Source: Limanda limanda (lineage: Eukaryota; Chordata; Actinopteri; Pleuronectiformes; Pleuronectidae). From it: 64,000 bases of DNA. Made by a program: the position numbers and the translations under genes. The notes under the pieces are model-generated. The model was not told where the DNA came from and searched no databases. It saw nothing but the letters and a program-made list of their open reading frames with translations. Positions 58,801-64,000 of this stretch are shown one piece after another. Positions within the stretch are counted from its first letter, which is position 1. Each line of letters begins with the position of its first letter. The stretch lies in assembly GCF_963576545.1 (NCBI RefSeq), contig NC_083639.1, positions 19,640,118-19,704,117 of the forward strand. Direction: 5' to 3'.

Positions 58801-59140
58801 CACTGGTTGCCATAGATAATTTTCTCAATAGAAAACTATGGATATACTGTCGACAAATGACTTTGTCGGCCAGATATTTAAAATTCGACTCCACTAAGTA
58901 TTGAAGGGTTGTTCTTGTCAGCAGGACATTTTGATATCAGTAGTCCATATGGGAACGCAGAGTAACCCCACTGAGGAAACTGTTTCTGTTGGCACGGAAA
59001 GTGACAGCTCACTCAACAGTCACAACAACCCCAAATGTAAGGATCAGTCATGGATAAACAAGATGACAAGACGTGGGTGGTGCAGACGTTCTTTGGCTAC
59101 ACCAAGCACAGTTACTCAGTGGATAAGACACATCACTAGT
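52846..59140. other. Intron 1 sequence, no exon seen
   Basis: No exon or intact transposon recognised. The imperfect repeat TTTGACAAGAGT occurs twice (53160 and 53250). A symmetric CACGTG site at 55553-55564 is listed separately. Confidence 0.45.
55553..55564. promoter_or_regulatory. Symmetric E-box TGTCACGTGACA
   Basis: Contains GTCACGTGAC, the exact CLEAR/USF-type palindromic E-box bound by TFEB/TFE3, MITF and USF. It is a single site of unknown activity. Confidence 0.35.
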
Positions 59141-59406
59141 TAAAGGTCCAGTGAGTAAGATTTAGGTGAAAGGGATCTATGGGATTTTCCTTATCCTAGA
59201 ATGAGCCCTTGACAGTTATATCGGGAGGGGGTCCACTCTACGCCATACTTTTTATAGTAGCCCAGACTGGACAAACTAAACACCCTTTGAGTTTTTATGA
59301 CAACTGAAGGCTACCACAGGTTCGCTTTCGTGTTTGGAAGGGGAGGGGGGAGCTGCAACATACATCCTCACCACTAGTTGTCACTAAATTATACACACTG
59401 AACCTT
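59141..59406 (+). mobile_element. Fish MITE with AAAGGTCCAGTG / CACTGAACCTT ends
   Basis: The left end TTAAAGGTCCAGTGAGTAAG and the right end TTATACACACTGAACCTT form imperfect terminal inverted repeats. The interior (GTAGCCCAGACTGGACAAAC, then CAACTGAAGGCTACCACAGG, GGAGCTGCAACATACATCCT, ACCACTAGTTGTCACTAAAT) follows the order of a family very common in percomorph fishes. About 266 bp, no coding capacity. The left flank has TTAA but the right end has lost it. Confidence 0.75.
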
Positions 59407-59549
59407 GAACAATGTGTTTATGTGTAGTGTTCAGTTAAAACCACAACAAAGAATGGAAATACTACAACCCACAGTTATAATGTGATACATAAAGCATGCA
59501 ACTCCCTAAAGTCTCAAACTATTCAAATTAGACACATTGAACTGTTAGC

Positions 59550-59905
59550 CACTAGAACTGAAATTATTAATCAATCAATGTTTCATTGATTTTCTAAGCA
59601 AAAAAGCCAAACATTGTCAATTTCCTGACTAGCTGCTTTTCTCTCAGCTTTTTCTCCGAATTTTTTAACATCTTGTACAATAAGTGATTGCAAATTTAAT
59701 CAACACACACTAATCGATTATGAAATTAATTAAATTTAATCAAATGTAATTCAAATCAAACATGCTATTTGCTCTAAATTGTCTTGATTGTAATTTGGCA
59801 CCAATAACGGCTGCAGCTAATGATCCCTTTCTATTATTGATTATCCTGCTGATTAATTGTTCTGATTAATCATAAAATGGAATTCTTTAAAAATACCCTA
59901 ATTGC
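59550..59905. mobile_element. Fragments of a GGCTGCAACTAATGATT-type hAT MITE
   Basis: At 59808-59880 the text ACGGCTGCAGCTAATGATCC, TATTATTGATTATCCTGCTG and ATTAATTGTTCTGATTAATC fits the left end of a common fish hAT MITE. At 59560-59640 the phrase AAAAAAGCCAAACATTGTCA fits its interior. The order suggests a rearranged or nested, old insertion. Confidence 0.5.
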
Positions 59906-61606
59906 AGATTTACTGTACAAGGTGGCATCTTTATACCCTTGATAGATTTAGTCTGCAGTGTACTATTTTACTATGACAGTTAAAGAGACCCAAGATGCAA
60001 GATGAAATCTATGTTTGATAATAATGAAAGCTTCACTTTTAGCAGCTCATATGGTTTTTGATCGTTTTTGAATTTCTAATTGTACTGCTCTCAAAACAAT
60101 CTCATAACCCAACATAGAGAATTCATTCATATTTAAATACATGTTGATTTTGGTGATTATATCAATATTGACTACAAATGTTATTTTGGCACCATTTTGT
60201 GCCACATTGCACATGTCTAACCCCCATCCCACCACAGCTGGGAGTTTGAAAACTATCTCGGTAGCTTTTTACTGTGCCAAACACTTCAATGATGAGGGGT
60301 AAAATTAGGTTAAAATGCCTTTGTGTAGAATCGGTCCACACTGTTAAATGAACCAACTTGGTCCTTTTGGTGTTGTTGATGAGGAGAAGGTTTATCAGAG
60401 AGTGCTCTACATCTGTCACTCAGGGACAGCTTTAAAGTGTGGAGGCAGATTTTGACTTGGCCCACATTGCTTCATCTCCCACTTCTTGCCCCCTCCTGGG
60501 CTGAGCTTCTGTCCCCTCTGAGCCTTGGCTAAGTAAGGTTAGGGTTCATATTGGCCTTCCCACAGTGAGCAGCTTTTAACCTCCTGCCAGCTTCATCAAT
60601 CTCGAGCTGGTGTGATCGCTGCTGAAAGGGGCGGGGATTAAAAACAGCCCTCGGTCTGTAAATCAGCCGAGTCGGAGGGGGCCCCTCTTGAGTGTATCAT
60701 ATAGGTCCAATAGGCTCTATACCCTCTGACTTCAGTGTAGACATTGTTACTCGCAGCAGTTAAGCCCTGAGCGGACCTCCCTCAACCAGATGGCCCTGTT
60801 GGTTCCCAATAAATGTTTAATGAGGGGAGAACAAATTAAATCAAAAGGCAAATGATCACGCACAGTTTGAACAAAGTGTAATCCATCTAAGGTGTTGTTA
60901 GGTTGGTAAAGGATTTTGGCCAACACGGTCTAACAATGAGAACACATTGTCTAGTGGGAATTGTAACCCTCTCGTACTCCCTATTCCTCTTAACCAGGCC
61001 AATCTCACCAACAAAGCACAAACCAATTAGCAGAAAGCCCTTACCTTTGATTTTAATCTCTGTTTAGCAACACACGCAAATCCTCCTGTTTGGGAAAGGC
61101 TGCAACAAAAGCAAAGCCTCAGGCATTTCTGTGGATGAATTATAACTCTGAGATCAGCGGGCATAAATTGTGATTGAGTGGGGCGGGTTTATATTACGCG
61201 TATCACCCTCGGATTCTCGAGCCTTGATGGCGATGCTGTTGGTGGGCGGGGCAGGGGTCACGAGTTGGTTCAAAAAGGTCAGTATTGAGTTGCAGACGGA
61301 GTTAATACCATTACCATGAGGCACGGCTGGAGAGTCAACGCATGTTCATCATTCTCTGAATTAATGAAATCGACTCTTTTGTTCTCTGGTCAGTTATTCA
61401 ATTCCATCTCTCGAACAGGAGTTTGACCTCGGTGTCGCCCATTGAGTTTTGTGAAAGCAGCAGGAAGATTAGGAAAGAACAGGCGCTGAATTCAAACAGG
61501 CTCCTTTCCAGGGTGTTTGAGCATTGTTACTGTCCAGCTCATATCTCAGGTATGACTGCTTGACTGTGTTGTGTAGTTGACATTAACTGCGAGCCCATCA
61601 ACACTA

Positions 61607-61630
61607 ATTCAGTAATTGCAATTACTGGAT
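61607..61630. promoter_or_regulatory. Palindrome containing TAATTGCAATTA (paired homeodomain-type site)
   Basis: CAGTAATTGCAATTACTG (61610-61627) is a perfect 18-bp palindrome, extended by flanking pairs with one G.T. TAAT and ATTA cores face each other across four bases, the P4 spacing described for paired-class homeodomain dimers. Confidence 0.4.
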
Positions 61631-62035
61631 TTCCTTACCTTGTAATGAGGATCCTTGCATGTTCAACAGTTTCTGTTTAAGCACCAGCATAAAAACAAAA
61701 ACCCCTGCAGACCAACAGAATTATGATTCTACATTTCTTTAGAACTCAAATGTTTTTTGCTATTGTGTCTTTTTTTTGTTGTAATGGTGTATGTTAAGCT
61801 GTTAAGCTAATTACTACGACATGACCTACCGAGCTGGGTCACAGCCAACACAGGGAAGACTAATGAGCTGACACCCCACAGGGTATACACTGCACAGACA
61901 CTCAAATTCCCATACATCGCTCTCTTCCGTGCTCCTCCCTGCTCCGGTCCTGCACTCCCGACCAATCATGTGCTCATTATGGTCCACACTCTGGTCTGTT
62001 AGCTGCAAAATGATCCTGTACTCTGCAGCCTGTCA

Positions 62036-62080
62036 GTGTGTGTGTGTGTTTGTGTGCTTGTCTGTGTGTGTGTGTGTGTG
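62036..62080. repeat. Interrupted GT microsatellite
   Basis: GT repeat with TTT, CTT and CT interruptions. Confidence 0.95.
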
Positions 62081-62723
62081 CACAGCTTACTTTGTCTGAC
62101 TGCTAACTATGTACGCCATTTATGCCTCACATCCCTCAGGCAACAGTGTTTGCTGCAATGACAGATAAACGCGTGGCTGCATTGTTAATCTCTTTGACTC
62201 GTTGTTATCAGAATCGTGCAGGCGCTGATCAAAACAGCGCTGTGATTAAATCGGCCAAATAGTCTGAACTCCGATTTTTATTTTGATTTCAATCTTGGCT
62301 CTGTTTGGGAGTAAGTGTTTCCTTCCTTCAGTATTGTTGAACATCTGCCATGCACTAATAAATCCACAGGCTCCTTCATTTGCTTATTTAGTTATTCCCA
62401 CTGCCGCATGAAAAAATGCACTTTTCCGACTACACACTTACACTGACACCAAACTACAAAACAATTTGGGTCCCAGGGGGAAGGGGGATGTTACAAGGCT
62501 TTAATGTGAATATTTCTTTGTCACAGTAAAACGCGAAGTAGCGCACAACAGAGCCCCTGTCGATGCAAATGAAAATGTGCGGTGTGCCAGGTTATGCCTG
62601 GCTGAGCAGGGAGCAGCCAGGCTCCTAGTCACATGGGATTTGTTGTGTTTGGGGTTTGCCTTTCTGTCTGCCAGCGCGTGGGTGGATTCATGGGGGCCTT
62701 CTCCGTCTGTGCTGCTCTCACAG

Positions 62724-62825
62724 GTACAGCCTCTTTCGACGCGCCAGAGAAATGAACTAAGGACGCAGAGGAGAGAGAGAGAGAACACGCGTTTCCTGAG
62801 GACGTCCGAGATTTACAGTGAAGCC
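62724..62825 (+). other. 5'-UTR portion of the first coding exon, with a two-codon uORF
   Basis: Begins after the acceptor TCTCACAG at 62723 and runs to the start codon. It contains ATGAACTAA (62752-62760), an M-N-stop mini-uORF out of frame with the main start. The main reading frame has no stop anywhere in this segment. The acceptor overlaps a donor-like CAG|GTACAG, so this boundary could be read either way by the spliceosome. Confidence 0.65.
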
Positions 62826-62925
62826 ATGAGGTCGCAGAGGAGCCCGGGACTGGTGGCCGTGCTGGGCTGGATCACCTGTTATTGTGCCTTATATACGACT
62901 ACTGCCATTGACATCCCACTGGAAG
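62826..62925 (+). CDS. First coding exon of an L1-family cell-adhesion molecule (CHL1/neurofascin/NrCAM/L1CAM group), partial
   Basis: L1-family proteins are type I membrane adhesion molecules of neurons and glia, with six Ig and four or five fibronectin III domains and an ankyrin-binding tail. Only the N-terminus is encoded here, 33 codons plus one base. Residues 1-8 (MRSQRSPG) are basic, 9-23 (LVAVLGWITCYCALY) form the hydrophobic core, TTTA gives a likely cleavage site, and mature AIDIPLE follows. That matches the family's mature start (IxIPxx / AIEIP / LEVPLD) and the point where its first coding exon ends, in phase 1. The donor AAG|GTGAGT at 62926 is consensus. The leftover G would start a Val, as in CHL1, whereas neurofascin and NrCAM usually have Pro or Ser there; this is a weak hint for CHL1. 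ATG at 62826 has G at -3 and is the only ATG of that frame in the exon. The Ig domains lie beyond the window. The paralogue is not settled. Confidence 0.7.
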
Positions 62926-64000
62926 GTGAGTGCTGACTTTCTGCTATGGCAAAACATTAATGATTCGCACATGTTCACAAAGGAGGGTGTTTTCAATTAC
63001 TGCTGCAGTTAAAGTGGTAGTTCCTTCAGATAACAAACATATATTTTTATTACACACACAATGTTTGAAGTTTTTCAAGTTTAAAACGATTTAAAGCATG
63101 ATTCTGTTTTTTTTTTGTTGTATCCACATAAACAAAGACATTGTATTTGAAATTATCACATTGTTGAATTTGTTAAATTATAAAGATTTTAACACTTCAA
63201 ACAAAACTTCATCCACTTCCATTTAGTTTAAATGGAGCGATAGATCTGACAGCAGGATATCTCATAAACTGAAGATAACATAAGAGTTATGTGCGAAATC
63301 ATGTTTTTATTGTTTCATTATTTGGTTTAATTTACCCATTAAATCATGGTTTATACACTGTAAAATATTGTAAGCTGGTTTAACTTAAATAACTTAAACT
63401 ATTTTAATGATTTAAGCACATGGTGAAAAGTGCATGGTGCAAGGGCATTTATGATGTGTCAAAATAAGTTCCATCTTGTTAATGGTGGGAAAAGGTCACG
63501 GTGCCAGATGCATGGTTACAAAAAAAAAGGTTGTACTGTACGTTTTGGGGCCCAACATTCATTAAACCAAATATAGCGCCATCTACCATTCCTTTTGGCA
63601 GTCAGGTGTGTTTGCAGGTTTTCCCCCATTGAACTTACTGCACAATAACAAGCCCCTTGGAACGTCCCAATGAAGTTGAAGCGTCGTTAAAATGTCGAAA
63701 AGTGGCAAAAACATGGACGCTGTAAACAAAAGGTGTCGTGACTATATAATAATGGTTTAAACAACACTGCAACACCTCTTTTATATATTTGCATAGAAAA
63801 GAAGAGCAATGCAAAAGGATCAGGTATGACAGGCACGTTTATAATTTTAAATGTATGCTCATAAAAAACTTGGGTCGTGTTAGACACTCTGAGCGATGGA
63901 GGAACAGTTTGCAAGTCACAAAAGTCACATTTGACAAGTTTACATTGAAAGCTATTTTGAGCTGATTGTAAAACTATGTTCATTGGTTTTTAAGTGATGA
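62926..64000. other. Start of intron 2 (window ends inside it)
   Basis: No exon seen before the window ends. TTAAAGTGGTAGTTCCTTCA at 63009 and CTTCCATTTAGTTTAAATGG near 63216 resemble parts of worn fish MITEs. GCGCCATCTACC at 63574 is a partial CTCF-like word. None could be delimited. Confidence 0.45.

Larger units (their letters stand above)
59906..62723. other. 3' part of intron 1, no extra exon supported
   Basis: Repeat-poor. About 60580-61480 has the look of unique, possibly conserved sequence with TAATTA-type cores. It ends in a good acceptor: a pyrimidine-rich CTTCTCCGTCTGTGCTGCTC then TCACAG at 62718-62723. An exact octamer ATGCAAAT lies at 62563-62570. Confidence 0.45.

Overview
This is a vertebrate nuclear-genome window, almost certainly from a ray-finned (teleost) fish. 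The evidence is spliceosomal gene structure, long non-coding stretches, pure CA and CT microsatellites, and several short DNA transposons and interspersed repeats of kinds that recur in fish genomes. Only one protein-coding gene is supported, on the + strand, and only its 5' end lies here. No prokaryotic, viral, rRNA or tRNA gene was seen.

The gene is a cell-adhesion molecule of the L1 immunoglobulin family (CHL1, neurofascin, NrCAM or L1CAM type; the exon edge slightly favours CHL1). Its first coding exon, 62826-62925, carries the start codon, a signal peptide and the first mature residues (AIDIPLE), and ends in phase 1 at a consensus donor. A short 5'-UTR part of the same exon begins at 62724. 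A CpG-rich, GC-box-containing segment at about 25020-25461, ending in a second perfect donor (AAG|GTGAGTG), is the best candidate for the promoter and non-coding exon 1. That would make intron 1 about 37 kb. The link between the two exons is inferred and needs transcript data.

Layout: 1-25019 is presumed intergenic or upstream regulatory sequence. It holds a complete hAT-type element with an 8-bp target duplication (12070-12653), a TTAA-flanked MITE-like element (18085-18405), other old repeats, a perfect DR1 nuclear-receptor motif and a pair of CTCF-like motifs. Next come the CpG-rich promoter and exon 1 (25020-25461). Intron 1 (25462-62723) opens with a pyrimidine tract complementary to a purine tract inside exon 1, then a three-unit diverged tandem repeat of about 570-600 bp (about 25570-27316). 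Further in are MITEs, microsatellites and several perfect or near-perfect palindromes. The most striking are two back-to-back palindromes at 29460-29537 and an inverted pair of octamer motifs at 52818-52845. From 62926 to the end is the start of intron 2.

The most unusual signals are therefore non-coding: the abutting double palindrome, the splice-donor-enclosing complementary tracts at exon 1, the promoter-proximal tandem triplication, the octamer palindrome, and a 5' UTR that stays open in the main frame across the proposed exon junction. I found no evidence for a novel protein-coding system. Open reading frames elsewhere look like chance ORFs or translations of simple repeats.
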